Source: a virus. Taken from it: 35,027 nt of DNA. A program made the position numbers and the translations under genes. Shown here one piece after another: positions 14,316-21,358 of the stretch. A model generated the notes under the pieces. That model did no database searches. It worked only from the letters and a program-made list of their open reading frames with translations, and had not been told where the DNA came from. The stretch is from the IMG/VR virus record IMGVR_UViG_3300006919_000185, positions 1-35,027 of that record; one strand, written 5' to 3'. The stretch's first letter is position 1. Each line of letters opens with the position of its first letter.

Positions 14316-14348
14316 GAAGCGGCGAGGCGTCGGGCACCTCGCCGCTTC
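14316..14348 (-). terminator. Intergenic stem-loop between units
   Basis: Perfect 12-bp stem (14316-14327 with 14337-14348) and 9-base loop directly after the SPFH gene. No T-run follows on the minus strand, so it may be an attenuating or mRNA-stabilising hairpin rather than a full terminator. Confidence 0.55.
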
Positions 14349-14353
14349 GGCCC

Positions 14354-15145
14354 TTACTTGGCGGTGTAGAGCGCCTGTCCGCCGACGATCAGGGTGCATT
14401 TGCCACCGTCGGCGCAGCTTTCCTTGATGGCCTTGACCCGCTCCAGTTCGACGAACTGGTCCGGGCTGAGGTTCATCTGGGTGCGGTAGGCGTTGTCCGC
14501 CTCGGCGCGGGCCAACTCGCGGGCCTTGCGGGTCACTTCGGCCTTCTGGCCGGCGGCCTCGGTCTCGGCGCGCTGCTGCTCCTGCGCCGTCTTCACGCGC
14601 TGGTCCTTGACCGACGGGGGCGGATTGGCCTTGCCGACGGTGCTGCGGCCGACGGCCAGCGGCAGGCCCTTCTCGGCGATATATTTCTTGAGTTCGGCGT
14701 TGATCACCCGGTCGATGTTGTCGATCGCCGTGGTGTCGATCGCGACCTCGGTCATCGGGTGCTTGCGGACTTCCTGACGGATCAGGCTTCCGTAGACGCT
14801 CTGGATGTTGTTCTCGAACCACTTGGGGCCGAACTTCTCGACCAGCTTGACCGAGTCCGTGATGGTCAGGACCAGCGTCGCGTCGAAGTGCATCGGCACG
14901 CCGTCCTTGGTCATGAGGTCGTCGAACGAGACCTTATATTCCTTGGGGAACATATCGACATAGATCGCGTCGGTCGTGAACGCCGTGTATGCCTTGCCGG
15001 TCTTCACCGGGGTATCAACGACGCCGCCGTGGCCGAAGAACATGGGCTTCTGCACGAGGACGGCTTCCTGACCCGGATCGGGCGAAGCGACGCCGCAGGC
15101 GCTCAGGCCCAGAACCATGGCAAATGCGAGAGCGATTTTCTTCAA
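14354..15145 (-). CDS. SPFH/band-7 domain lipoprotein
   Basis: 263 residues from a TTG start eight bases after GGAGG. A lipoprotein signal (MKKIALAFAMVLGLSAC, lipid-attached Cys at 17) precedes a prohibitin/HflK-like SPFH region (about 28-170, including EAVLVQKP, DAIYVDMFP, IRQEVRK and NAELKKYIAEKGL) and a helical coiled-coil part at about 185-225 (Gln/Ala/Arg/Glu-rich), then a short disulfide-capable end (CADGGKC). SPFH proteins form ring assemblies that regulate membrane proteases or scaffolds. A phage copy might act at the envelope, for example on FtsH-HflKC control or superinfection. Role inferred, family secure. Confidence 0.85.
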   Translation of the reverse strand: MKKIALAFAMVLGLSACGVASPDPGQEAVLVQKPMFFGHGGVVDTPVKTGKAYTAFTTDAIYVDMFPKEYKVSFDDLMTKDGVPMHFDATLVLTITDSVKLVEKFGPKWFENNIQSVYGSLIRQEVRKHPMTEVAIDTTAIDNIDRVINAELKKYIAEKGLPLAVGRSTVGKANPPPSVKDQRVKTAQEQQRAETEAAGQKAEVTRKARELARAEADNAYRTQMNLSPDQFVELERVKAIKESCADGGKCTLIVGGQALYTAK

Positions 15146-15177
15146 AAGTTACCTCCTGTTTTGTTTGGGATGACTGC

Positions 15178-15206
15178 CTGTTAAGTGAGACTGTCGGTGC
15201 CGTCAA
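15178..15206 (-). promoter_or_regulatory. Phage promoter, TTGACG-N16-TTAACA
   Basis: TTGACG (15201-15206) and TTAACA (15179-15184). The spacer ends with GACAGTCTCAC, an 11-mer repeated near two other promoters of this arm. Drives the SPFH lipoprotein gene. Confidence 0.65.
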
Positions 15207-15478
15207 GGCAATTTTTCAAATTCTTCCGGCTGGCGCAGCATCAGTGCGATCAGTTCGCCGTGGTTCTTGCGAGCGCCGCCAAAGCTCCCGCGACTGCGAT
15301 GTTCGCTGAGGATCAGCTTATCGCTCATCGCGATCTGTGCCGCATATTCGAGCACCATTTCGATGATCGCCACGGTGGCATCTCTGGTGTGGCGAAACTC
15401 GCCGATGTCCACGCCGTTCTCATACAGCGTGTCCTCCACCATTTCGGTGATTCGCTCTTCCAGTTCCGCGCGCTTCAT
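15203..15478 (-). CDS. 91-residue helical protein, unknown
   Basis: Starts MKRAELEERITEMVEDTLYE behind GGAGGACCAG, overlapping the upstream stop by four bases. Helical throughout the first 60 residues, with a basic SEHRSRGSFGGARKNHGELI segment and an acidic end. Last gene of a nine-gene unit starting at 17690. No family recognised. Confidence 0.78.
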   Translation of the reverse strand: MKRAELEERITEMVEDTLYENGVDIGEFRHTRDATVAIIEMVLEYAAQIAMSDKLILSEHRSRGSFGGARKNHGELIALMLRQPEEFEKLP

Positions 15479-15870
15479 CTGGTCCTCCAGTTCATGCGGG
15501 CCGCCAGTTCGTCGTAGAGGTCTTCGGTGATCAGCTTCTCCGGCGGTATCCAGAAGCCTACCGGGATGCCGTGATCTTTGGCGATCGTGATCTCGGCCTG
15601 AACGCCGGTCGATTCTTCCCAGCCGGGCAGAATGAGGACGCACAAGCGATCGCATCGGGTGAGCAGCTTCTTGGAGAAGTCGGCCCAATAGTCCCACGTC
15701 AGCGGGAACTCGTTGCCCGTCTCGGCGAGGAGATGGTTCATCAGCGGGGACACCGGGTGATGTCCCAAGGCGATGAGTTCCCGCATGGTGTGCGTGAAGG
15801 CGTTGACGCGTGATGCGACGACGGCCGGATCGGCATGGCTGTAAGGCGCGGCGACGTAGATCAAGCTCAT
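15475..15870 (-). CDS. DUF1937 / nucleoside 2-deoxyribosyltransferase-like protein
   Basis: 131 residues from the ATG in the ATGA overlap. IYVAAPYSHADPAVVASRVNA at 4-24, WDYWADFSKKLLTRCDRL (59-76) and VLILPGWEESTGVQAEITIA (78-97) match the DUF1937 pattern (YLAAPYSH...CDxxVLMLPGWExSxGVxxEI), related to nucleoside 2-deoxyribosyltransferases. The Glu in GVQAEI corresponds to the family's catalytic glutamate region. A role in nucleotide salvage or base exchange is likely but the substrate is unknown. Confidence 0.87.
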   Translation of the reverse strand: MSLIYVAAPYSHADPAVVASRVNAFTHTMRELIALGHHPVSPLMNHLLAETGNEFPLTWDYWADFSKKLLTRCDRLCVLILPGWEESTGVQAEITIAKDHGIPVGFWIPPEKLITEDLYDELAARMNWRTR

Positions 15871-16067
15871 TCGATGGGCCTCCAGAAAAACCAGCGCCAG
15901 CCTGTTGCCACCACATAGAAGAGGCCGACCAAGGGGATGAGTCCCGCGACCAGAACCTTCTCGAAGCGGCTGTAGAGTGCATAGCGGTCCCGCAGTCCGG
16001 CCACGGTAAAGCCTACGACGCACCATGTTATGTATGCGATGCCGCACCAAGCGAGGAACACCATCAT
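15867..16067 (-). CDS. Small membrane protein (66 aa)
   Basis: Start at ATG 16067 within ATGA; a second ATG follows immediately. Two hydrophobic segments: MMVFLAWCGIAYITWCVVGF and VLVAGLIPLVGLFYVVATGW, joined by a basic loop (LRDRYALYSRFEK), predicting a hairpin in the inner membrane with few exposed residues. No family recognised. Confidence 0.8.
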   Translation of the reverse strand: MMVFLAWCGIAYITWCVVGFTVAGLRDRYALYSRFEKVLVAGLIPLVGLFYVVATGWRWFFWRPIE

Positions 16068-16303
16068 TCCTTGAACTCCACGCATTCGAGGTTCCGCGTC
16101 TCCACGAACCAGTAGAGGCCATCCTCGTCGGCCGGGTCGCCGTCGCTTCGCGCCTCGATCACATAGAAGGTGTCGCCATCCTCCCAGCACGTCCCATGCG
16201 CCTCGTTGATCGCGCCCTCGCGGGTAAGGCACGGGCCGGACAGATCGAACACGTCGTCAGGGTAGAGGCCGGCATACCAGCGCCACGGTGTCGGTTCGCT
16301 CAT
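16064..16303 (-). CDS. 79-residue protein, unknown
   Basis: MSEPTPWRWYAGLYPDDVFD opening, then ATGA-coupled to both neighbours. Beta-rich middle DGDTFYVIEAR and acidic end. The W-x-W and YWFVETR aromatics suggest a small compact domain. Similar short acidic proteins occur in large phages; function unknown. Confidence 0.78.
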   Translation of the reverse strand: MSEPTPWRWYAGLYPDDVFDLSGPCLTREGAINEAHGTCWEDGDTFYVIEARSDGDPADEDGLYWFVETRNLECVEFKE

Positions 16304-16608
16304 GCGTCGTCACTCCGGGCGGCGCGGGCGGCAATGACCTGCCAGTCCGTCTCCGGGTCCCAATGACCGCAGTCACCGGAATTGATCAGGGCGGTGTAGA
16401 GGTCCGTCATGTCGTCGAGCGCCTGTCGCAGCGCAGCGATCTCGGTAAGCGCTGCCCGCATGTGCCCGACGCATGTGACTTCGGCGACGCCTGCCGCGTC
16501 TTTCCATGCCTTGATGTCGGCACGCTTACCGGTCTCCTGCGCCTTGCGATAGGCGACCGCGTTGGCTTCCAGCACCCCAAGGATGTCGTCGATCGGTGTC
16601 AGGAACAT
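16300..16608 (-). CDS. 102-residue helical protein, unknown
   Basis: Start at ATG 16608, overlapping the previous gene by ten bases; GGGAG lies 15 bases upstream, which is rather far. Mostly helical (ILGVLEANAVAYRKAQETG; MRAALTEIAALRQALDDMTD) and ending ARAARSDDA. No motif found. Confidence 0.74.
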   Translation of the reverse strand: MFLTPIDDILGVLEANAVAYRKAQETGKRADIKAWKDAAGVAEVTCVGHMRAALTEIAALRQALDDMTDLYTALINSGDCGHWDPETDWQVIAARAARSDDA

Positions 16609-16931
16609 GCTGCTGCTTTCTCCCGGTTCGCCGGGATGATGGGGTTGTTGCTGTAGGCCCACCGATAGAGGCGACGCTTGCCTTCCTTGGTGAGCGCGAA
16701 CATGCGGGTGTCGAAGGCGCGCTTGTTCGGCTGGAGCAAGCCCTTCAATTCCTCGAACAGCTTGGCCGGGACGCGCATCTTCTCGAAGTGGTTCTGGTAA
16801 TAATGGTGGGTCGGACCTTCCTCGAAAGGCGCTCCGGGCCTGTAATCACCGCCGACGATGTGGTGCTCGTTGGTGTGAATCCAGAGAAGAACATCCTCGA
16901 CGGTCTTCATCGTCTTCTGCTTCAAGCCCAT
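16599..16931 (-). CDS. 110-residue basic protein, unknown
   Basis: TAATG overlap with the preceding stop. Begins MGLKQKTMKTVEDVLLWIHT; contains THHYYQNHFEKMRVPAKLFEE and a C-terminal basic helix with LTKEGKRRLYRW. The ALTKEGKRRL stretch resembles the wing or recognition region of small winged-helix proteins, but this is weak. Confidence 0.75.
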   Translation of the reverse strand: MGLKQKTMKTVEDVLLWIHTNEHHIVGGDYRPGAPFEEGPTHHYYQNHFEKMRVPAKLFEELKGLLQPNKRAFDTRMFALTKEGKRRLYRWAYSNNPIIPANREKAAACS

Positions 16932-17338
16932 TATTCAGGTCCTACAGCGCGCTTTGCGGCTCGATAGTGTTTGATGAGAAGACGGAACTTCGCCCATTCT
17001 TCGTCATCTTCGGTGGCGTCGATGAACTCGCAACAGTCCGCGAAGGGGCGAAGCGCCCTCAGCGCCACATCATATTCCCCATTCAAACGAGAGAAATCGG
17101 CTTTCCACTGCTGGGCACGGTCGAACCACAGCATCGCCTCGGTCGCTTCCTTATGCTTCTCGTCGAGCAGGAAAGCGCCGGAGTTGCGGAGGAGTTCGAT
17201 CTCGTCCGCCATGTCGTGGATCAGATTGTGCGCCTCGTAGAGCTTTTCGATCTGCCGGGGCGTCAGCGTGTCTGCAAGTTCGTCGGCGATCGACATCGGC
17301 CATACTGCCGTCCCGCGCGCCTCGTCGGTGTTGATCAT
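16931..17338 (-). CDS. 135-residue helical protein, unknown
   Basis: Starts MINTDEARGTAVWPMSIADE in an ATGA overlap. Charged helical segments (LTPRQIEKLYEAHNLIHDMA; AMLWFDRAQQWKADFSRL; EEWAKFRLLIKHYRAAKRAV) predict an all-alpha soluble protein. No homologue recognised. Confidence 0.78.
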   Translation of the reverse strand: MINTDEARGTAVWPMSIADELADTLTPRQIEKLYEAHNLIHDMADEIELLRNSGAFLLDEKHKEATEAMLWFDRAQQWKADFSRLNGEYDVALRALRPFADCCEFIDATEDDEEWAKFRLLIKHYRAAKRAVGPE

Positions 17339-17529
17339 GGGGTGCTATCCAGAATTTCGTCCAGCATGGATTCCATGCGATCGGCATCGCAGACGATCGC
17401 AGCGTAGAAGCACATGATCCCGCCGATGATGAGCGAGATGGTGCTGCAATAGTGACCCTGATCGGCCATCCAGCCGGCGGTGATGACGCAGGCGATGCTC
17501 GCCGCGCCATAGAAATGGCGCTTGCTCAT
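17335..17529 (-). CDS. Small membrane protein (64 aa)
   Basis: ATGA overlaps on both sides. Hydrophobic segments AASIACVITAGWMA and STISLIIGGIMCFYAAIV, then an acidic C-terminal tail DADRMESMLDEILDSTP. Directly downstream of another two-pass protein, so the two may work together in the membrane. Confidence 0.78.
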   Translation of the reverse strand: MSKRHFYGAASIACVITAGWMADQGHYCSTISLIIGGIMCFYAAIVCDADRMESMLDEILDSTP

Positions 17530-17690
17530 TTCGCGAAGGTGCCATCGATCTCAGCCATCAGGCCGATAGCGATCACGACGGCGGCGATGCCCGCGCTGAT
17601 CGCAGCGGACGAGAGGCCGAGTTGGGCGAGGACGCCGGTCACCAGAATGAAGGCGATAATGGCGAAGAAGAAGAGGTAGCGATTGTTCAA
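17526..17690 (-). CDS. Small membrane protein (54 aa), TTG start
   Basis: A short gene read from TTG at 17690 behind AGGGGACACCAC; it ends in the ATGA start of the next gene. NNRYLFFFAIIAFILVTGVL is one transmembrane segment and SAAISAGIAAVVIAIGLMA a second. It opens the nine-gene unit from the promoter at 17736-17764. The exact junctions support it, although it is short. Confidence 0.75.
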   Translation of the reverse strand: MNNRYLFFFAIIAFILVTGVLAQLGLSSAAISAGIAAVVIAIGLMAEIDGTFAK

Positions 17691-17735
17691 GTGGTGTCCC
17701 CTGTTATTCTTGAACGACTCGATGTCATGTTAAAA

Positions 17736-17764
17736 TGACTATGCGAAGTGAGTCGTGATGTCAA
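17736..17764 (-). promoter_or_regulatory. Phage promoter, TTGACA-N16-ATAGTC
   Basis: TTGACA (17759-17764) and ATAGTC (17737-17742). It overlaps the last codon of the 17761-17949 gene and drives the nine-gene unit 17690-15203. Confidence 0.6.
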
Positions 17765-17949
17765 CCAGCAACGCGGCGATCGAACCGGGTTTCGAGGATC
17801 AATTCGCGGAGGATGTGCTTGAGGTCATCCACCGTTTCGGCCGCATCCACGTCGCGGAGCATCTGTCGCTGCATGACGCGGTGGAAGGCTTCGAATATCG
17901 AGACGCCCTCCCCGTCCCGCTCGCGCTTTACCTCGTCGGCGAATGTCAT
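17761..17949 (-). CDS. 62-residue helical protein, unknown
   Basis: MTFADEVKRERDGEGVSIFE start in an ATGA overlap, then a continuous charged helix (FHRVMQRQMLRDVDAAETVDD). Last gene of a five-gene unit that begins at 19459. Nothing diagnostic. Confidence 0.76.
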   Translation of the reverse strand: MTFADEVKRERDGEGVSIFEAFHRVMQRQMLRDVDAAETVDDLKHILRELILETRFDRRVAG

Positions 17950-18218
17950 CGGACTTCCAGCGCCTCTCTCATGACGCCGGCTTGGAACCGGCGGCCCTGC
18001 CAGTGGGCGGCCTTCATCAGCGTCTCGACGCCTTGGATGCGATAGATGAACCGCAGCAGCGTCTCGCCTTCATCGCGGAGGAAGACATGGGTGTCGCGGC
18101 CGGGACCGAAGCACTCGATCTCGCAGCGGTTCAGGCGCTCGTCCGTGCGATCGCAGGGCGTGATGCTATTGAAGCCGGCGGCCGGCCGCCAGAAATGCAG
18201 CTTGTAGAAGTCGCTCAT
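17946..18218 (-). CDS. 90-residue protein, unknown
   Basis: Start at the ATG in ATGA at 18215-18218; the in-frame extension is the shadow of the HD hydrolase gene. MSDFYKLHFWRPAAGFNSIT, beta-rich middle (HVFLRDEGETLLRFIYRI) and a basic end. Immediately downstream of the SpoT-like gene and coupled to it, so a helper or antagonist is possible, without direct evidence. Confidence 0.77.
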   Translation of the reverse strand: MSDFYKLHFWRPAAGFNSITPCDRTDERLNRCEIECFGPGRDTHVFLRDEGETLLRFIYRIQGVETLMKAAHWQGRRFQAGVMREALEVR

Positions 18219-18757
18219 GCGTCGCGCTTCTCCGCCAGCTTGGCGAGGCCCTGCTGGACGATCTCGTGTGCCTCTTGCCACAGGGATTCATTCCCCTCGA
18301 TCAGCACCCCGAGCAGCCGGATTTTCTCCGGTAGGTAGATGCGGGCGAAGCCTTCGTCCAGCGCGAGGATCGACCGGGAGTTCGAGATCAGGTCGGCCAG
18401 CTTGATCGTCTTCGTCCGGGGCGGAGCCTTCGCGATATGCTCACGGTCCATCGCCTTGCGGATCGCCCGGTTGCCGTCCGACGGCTTGCTCACGTCAGTC
18501 AGCCATTGGACATGGTTCGCCACCTCGTAGCCGAAGCGGTTCCACACCTCGCCGATTTGCGTGTTGGTGTCCTCCACCACGTCGTGCAGGATCGCGGCGA
18601 TGATCATGTCGGTGTCGTCGGTCACTTGCGCGACGATGGAGGCGACCTCCAAGGTGTGCGTGACGTAAGGCTCACCGGTCCATTTGCGGACCTGCCCGTG
18701 ATGGCGGCTGGCGGCGAACGCAGCGGCCTCAAGGATCAGCATCTGGTCGGCGCTCAA
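18215..18757 (-). CDS. HD-domain (p)ppGpp hydrolase-like protein (MESH1/SpoT type)
   Basis: 180 residues from a TTG sharing TTGA with the upstream stop (ATG at 18742 is an alternative). The metal and catalytic pattern of SpoT/MESH1 is intact: HHGQVRKWTGEPYVTH (19-34), AAILHDVVEDT (54-64; HD at 58-59, ED at 62-63) and KTIKLADLISNSRSI (116-130; D122, N126). There is no synthetase or TGS domain, so it is a small alarmone hydrolase. By breaking down (p)ppGpp it could hold off the host stringent response during infection. Nucleotide substrates other than (p)ppGpp, such as NADPH, remain possible. Confidence 0.9.
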   Translation of the reverse strand: MSADQMLILEAAAFAASRHHGQVRKWTGEPYVTHTLEVASIVAQVTDDTDMIIAAILHDVVEDTNTQIGEVWNRFGYEVANHVQWLTDVSKPSDGNRAIRKAMDREHIAKAPPRTKTIKLADLISNSRSILALDEGFARIYLPEKIRLLGVLIEGNESLWQEAHEIVQQGLAKLAEKRDA

Positions 18758-19128
18758 TATCCTTCCTCCCGGCCGACGATCAGCACGGCGAAATAGCCGC
18801 TGAGGTCGAGGCCCGTGATGAAGTTACCGGTGCTGCTGCCGGGGTTCGCAACCCATAGCGTCTCGTCGCCGTTGTAGCGATAGTCCCCGCCCTTCCAGCC
18901 GGTGAAGATCGTGCCGATCGCACCTTCAAGCTGTTCGATCAGTGCCTCAGCCTCCGGCGGGCGGGCGTCGCCGTCGTATCCGGTCGGTTCCCAGCCCAGC
19001 GCTGGCTGGTCATAATATCCGCGATAGCTGGCCACGGTCGTCGGCGCGATGTCAGCAAAGCTGAACACGACCGGGCGTTCCGGTGCCAGTTCCTTGAGGG
19101 CGGCGATCACTTGGTTCATGGTCATCAT
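18754..19128 (-). CDS. Conserved phage protein (SYRGYYD motif)
   Basis: 124 residues, ATG behind GAGGAG. N-terminal helix MTMNQVIAALKELAPERPVV, then IAPTTVASYRGYYDQPALGW and TGWKGGDYRYNGDETLWVAN. From memory this SYRGYYDxLALG...KGGDY...xWVAN layout is a recurrent phage protein of unknown function. TTGA overlap couples it to the HD hydrolase gene. Confidence 0.83.
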   Translation of the reverse strand: MMTMNQVIAALKELAPERPVVFSFADIAPTTVASYRGYYDQPALGWEPTGYDGDARPPEAEALIEQLEGAIGTIFTGWKGGDYRYNGDETLWVANPGSSTGNFITGLDLSGYFAVLIVGREEGY

Positions 19129-19141
19129 GGCAGCGGTCTCC

Positions 19142-19459
19142 TCAGTGCATGGTCGGTTCGGCCACGATGCTGTGATCGTGGAAGCGGCTTACCAGCGTGA
19201 CGGTCGCGCCGGCCAGTTCCGGGTGGTCGCGCAGATGACTCAGGAATGCCTTGTAGGTGCGCGGACCGTGATAGTGGGTGCTGTATCCCGACCGCAGTTC
19301 GCGGGACTCTTCCCACGTCAACCAGCGCTTCGCCTTGTCCGACCACCACAGGGCATGACCGTCGGCGTCCGACGCGCAGATGCCCCAGAAATGCGATCGC
19401 AGGATGCGCGTGCCGACCTCGGCCTCGAAGCGGATATTATGTGTGAGGGCCTTGCCCAC
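19142..19459 (-). CDS. 105-residue protein, first gene of its unit
   Basis: GTG start five bases after AAAGGAGACTGAC. MGKALTHNIRFEAEVGTRIL, an aromatic-rich stretch (ADGHALWWSDKAKRWLTW), and histidines in the C-terminal part (FHDHSIVAEPTMH). No family recognised. Confidence 0.78.
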   Translation of the reverse strand: MGKALTHNIRFEAEVGTRILRSHFWGICASDADGHALWWSDKAKRWLTWEESRELRSGYSTHYHGPRTYKAFLSHLRDHPELAGATVTLVSRFHDHSIVAEPTMH

Positions 19460-19504
19460 GTCAGTCTCCTTTTATTTCTAATCGACTCAGTGTCGTGTGA
19501 GACT

Positions 19505-19533
19505 GTCGTAGGATGATTCGTCCTATGCGTCAA
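19505..19533 (-). promoter_or_regulatory. Phage promoter, TTGACG-N16-CTACGA
   Basis: TTGACG (19528-19533) and CTACGA (19506-19511), followed by the repeated 11-mer GACAGTCTCAC at 19497-19507. It overlaps the end of the 19523-19753 gene and drives the HD-hydrolase unit. Confidence 0.65.
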
Positions 19534-19753
19534 CCCATGTGGCGCATTCCTGTGCAGCGTGCGCCTCATGGTAATAGGGACTGTCCGGCAACATCGTCGC
19601 CAGATTGATGTGGCGGCGCACGTCCGTCACGTTGAAGCCGATCATGGTGATGGTCGGGAGCGGGTATTCACAGGTCGCCGAATGCTCCGGTTCCTTGGAG
19701 CACTGCGGAGTCCGTGCCGGTCCCCGCCACTTGCAGGTCAGGCAGTTACGCAT
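19523..19753 (-). CDS. Small Cys-rich (zinc-binding-like) protein
   Basis: 76 residues beginning MRNCLTCKWRG with further cysteines in PQCSKEPEHSATCEYP: C4, C7, C18, C28. The CxxCKW...C...C arrangement is seen in short phage zinc-knuckle proteins. Its ribosome binding site (GGGGACTGA) is weaker than average. Final gene of the long unit beginning at 24304. Confidence 0.76.
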   Translation of the reverse strand: MRNCLTCKWRGPARTPQCSKEPEHSATCEYPLPTITMIGFNVTDVRRHINLATMLPDSPYYHEAHAAQECATWVDA

Positions 19754-19759
19754 GGTGTG

Positions 19760-19999
19760 TCAGTCCCCAAGCGACTGGCGGTAGGTAGCTCCGGCCAATC
19801 GGTTCATTTCCTCGGCGTCGGCTTCATCGCTCGCCCGGCGGGCTTCGGCGTCCAGAAGCTCCAGCGCCTCCACCGCGAGATGGTAGGAAGCGATGAAGCC
19901 ATCTTGCAAGCAGACCACGTCGTCGTGGTCATAATTGCAAAGGTTCAGTTCGCCCTCCAGCACGATCATTTCGCTCAGGATGTCCCGGATGGTTCTCAA
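19760..19999 (-). CDS. 79-residue acidic helical protein, unknown
   Basis: Read from the TTG sharing TTGA with the upstream stop at 19996; the longer open frame covering 20323 is the shadow of the membrane protein gene. RTIRDILSEMIVLEGELNL, YHLAVEALELLDAEARRA and ASDEADAEEMNRLAGATY are helical and acidic. No family recognised. Confidence 0.74.
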   Translation of the reverse strand: MRTIRDILSEMIVLEGELNLCNYDHDDVVCLQDGFIASYHLAVEALELLDAEARRASDEADAEEMNRLAGATYRQSLGD

Positions 20000-20277
20000 A
20001 ACAGGTCCACCCCAACAGGCACGAAAGCGCACACCGCGCCGCAGGTCATCATCGTCCAGAAGGCACCGCAGCTTTTCGCCGTGAAGCCATCGACCATCCA
20101 CGCAGCAGCCGTGACGGCGAAGCTCAGGACGCCCATGATGCCGAAGCTCAGGATGACAGCGGTGGTGGTCCCGTCGGTCCATGCCGCCATGGCGAAGCCC
20201 AAGATGGTCGTGATGACCACGCACGGGATGTAGCTGTGATACCAGCGCTCGGTCGGGACAGGGTAGCTCCGCGTCAT
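19996..20277 (-). CDS. Membrane protein with two to three transmembrane segments
   Basis: 93 residues from ATG 20277 (ATGA overlap); ATG 20283 two codons upstream is also possible. Hydrophobic segments YIPCVVITTILGFAMAAW, AVILSFGIMGVLSFAVTAAA and FWTMMTCGAVCAFVPVGV. The N-terminus is basic and periplasmic orientation is uncertain. Unknown role. Confidence 0.78.
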   Translation of the reverse strand: MTRSYPVPTERWYHSYIPCVVITTILGFAMAAWTDGTTTAVILSFGIMGVLSFAVTAAAWMVDGFTAKSCGAFWTMMTCGAVCAFVPVGVDLF

Positions 20278-20444
20278 TTCCATGCTTCCAGTTCTTCGCA
20301 GATGCCCTCGTAATCGTCCTCATCCAGCATGATCTGGATACGGCCGGCCGAGTTCACCATGTGAGATTTGATGTGGTTGATCTGGTGCTCAAGCTCCTCG
20401 ATCCGGCGCTTGAGCATGACGACCTCGATCCGATCGTCGGTCAC
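20274..20444 (-). CDS. 56-residue coiled-coil-like protein, GTG start
   Basis: GTG sharing GTGA with the preceding stop; the end overlaps the next start. TDDRIEVVMLKRRIEELEHQ continues into a heptad-like helix with Leu/Ile spacing, then a short acidic end (DEDDYEGICEELEAWK). The exact junctions on both sides make it credible. Confidence 0.74.
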   Translation of the reverse strand: MTDDRIEVVMLKRRIEELEHQINHIKSHMVNSAGRIQIMLDEDDYEGICEELEAWK

Positions 20445-20725
20445 GCCCAGCCCTTCGCCCGGCTACGCTTGCGGAAGTCCGCCAGCGGATACCAGTATTC
20501 GACGAAGGACATACCGACGGTCAGGCCGCCTTCGCGGAGGTGGACGCCGCGCTTGATGCCCTTATAGCGCCATGCGAACGGGTTACCATCCTTGTCGTAG
20601 CACTCGACCCGGACATTCACCTCGTTGTCATGGTCAACCAGCGCCACCAGCCGGCGGCGGAGAACCCATGCGAGGAGACGGCGGAACGGCGCGTAAGGGA
20701 CAGGCTGTGTGGGGCGGTGGTTCAT
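20441..20725 (-). CDS. 94-residue basic protein, unknown
   Basis: MNHRPTQPVPYAPFRRLLAW with an Arg/Leu-rich segment (VLRRRLVALVDHDNEVNVRV) that could be membrane-associated, then a beta-rich C-terminal part (GLTVGMSFVEYWYPLADF). ATGA and GTGA overlaps on its two sides. No family. Confidence 0.76.
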   Translation of the reverse strand: MNHRPTQPVPYAPFRRLLAWVLRRRLVALVDHDNEVNVRVECYDKDGNPFAWRYKGIKRGVHLREGGLTVGMSFVEYWYPLADFRKRSRAKGWA

Positions 20726-20922
20726 TTCTTCCTCACGATGATCTCGAACTCGCCCAGATCGGCGTGGTCGATCGTTACGGTGTTGAGCACGCGGGTGACG
20801 GCCATCAGGAAGCCGTCCAGCGACGGCGCTTCGATGATGCCCTGCGCCGCTGCGCTGGCGATCTTCATGGCGACCGACCGGGTGTAGTCGTCGCCCATGT
20901 AATGGAGTGAGCTATCCGCCAA
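20722..20922 (-). CDS. 66-residue protein, unknown
   Basis: TTG start at 20922, overlapping the previous gene by 11 bases; ATG 20898 is an alternative without a ribosome binding site. Helix (YTRSVAMKIASAAAQGIIEA) then strand (TIDHADLGEFEIIVRKK). Start uncertain. Confidence 0.66.
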   Translation of the reverse strand: MADSSLHYMGDDYTRSVAMKIASAAAQGIIEAPSLDGFLMAVTRVLNTVTIDHADLGEFEIIVRKK

Positions 20923-21358
20923 CGGCCAGCGCCTTCTTCTGGTGCTTGCGCGCGTCCTTCTCGTCCTTGACCTCTTCCGTCAGGGCGAACTTGATGTCCG
21001 GGTGGTCAAGGTTGCTGCCCAGCCATTCCATCGCCATGTCGAACCGCACCAGCGGCCGGTAGACGAGGCCGCCGTAGCGGTTGAAGGCTTCGACGCTGGC
21101 CAGACCCTTGGTCACCAGTTCGTCAAGCGCCGCCTGAGCGCGCGGGGAAGGCTTGGCCTTCTGCAACTGGAAGGTGACTTCGCCCTTGCCCGGCACCATC
21201 ATGCCGAACCATGCGCCGGCTACGCCCTTGGCGTCGAAGCTGAGGTCGTCGAACCAGTTTTCGTTTTCGATGATCGCGGTCACAGATGATTCCATGTCAG
21301 AGGGTGGCTGCTGAATTGGAGATAAGCTCATTGTGACCCAGCCCGTTGCGGAAGTCAT
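20912..21358 (-). CDS. 148-residue protein, unknown
   Basis: ATG 21358 lies in an ATGA overlap five bases after AGGAGGAGACCT, one of the strongest sites here, so it is preferred over Met 22. Contains WFDDLSFDAKGVAGAWFGMM, a basic helix (QLQKAKPSPRAQAALDELV), TKGLASVEAFNRYGG, and a charged end (EVKDEKDARKHQKKAL). No domain recognised. Confidence 0.78.
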   Translation of the reverse strand: MTSATGWVTMSLSPIQQPPSDMESSVTAIIENENWFDDLSFDAKGVAGAWFGMMVPGKGEVTFQLQKAKPSPRAQAALDELVTKGLASVEAFNRYGGLVYRPLVRFDMAMEWLGSNLDHPDIKFALTEEVKDEKDARKHQKKALAVGG

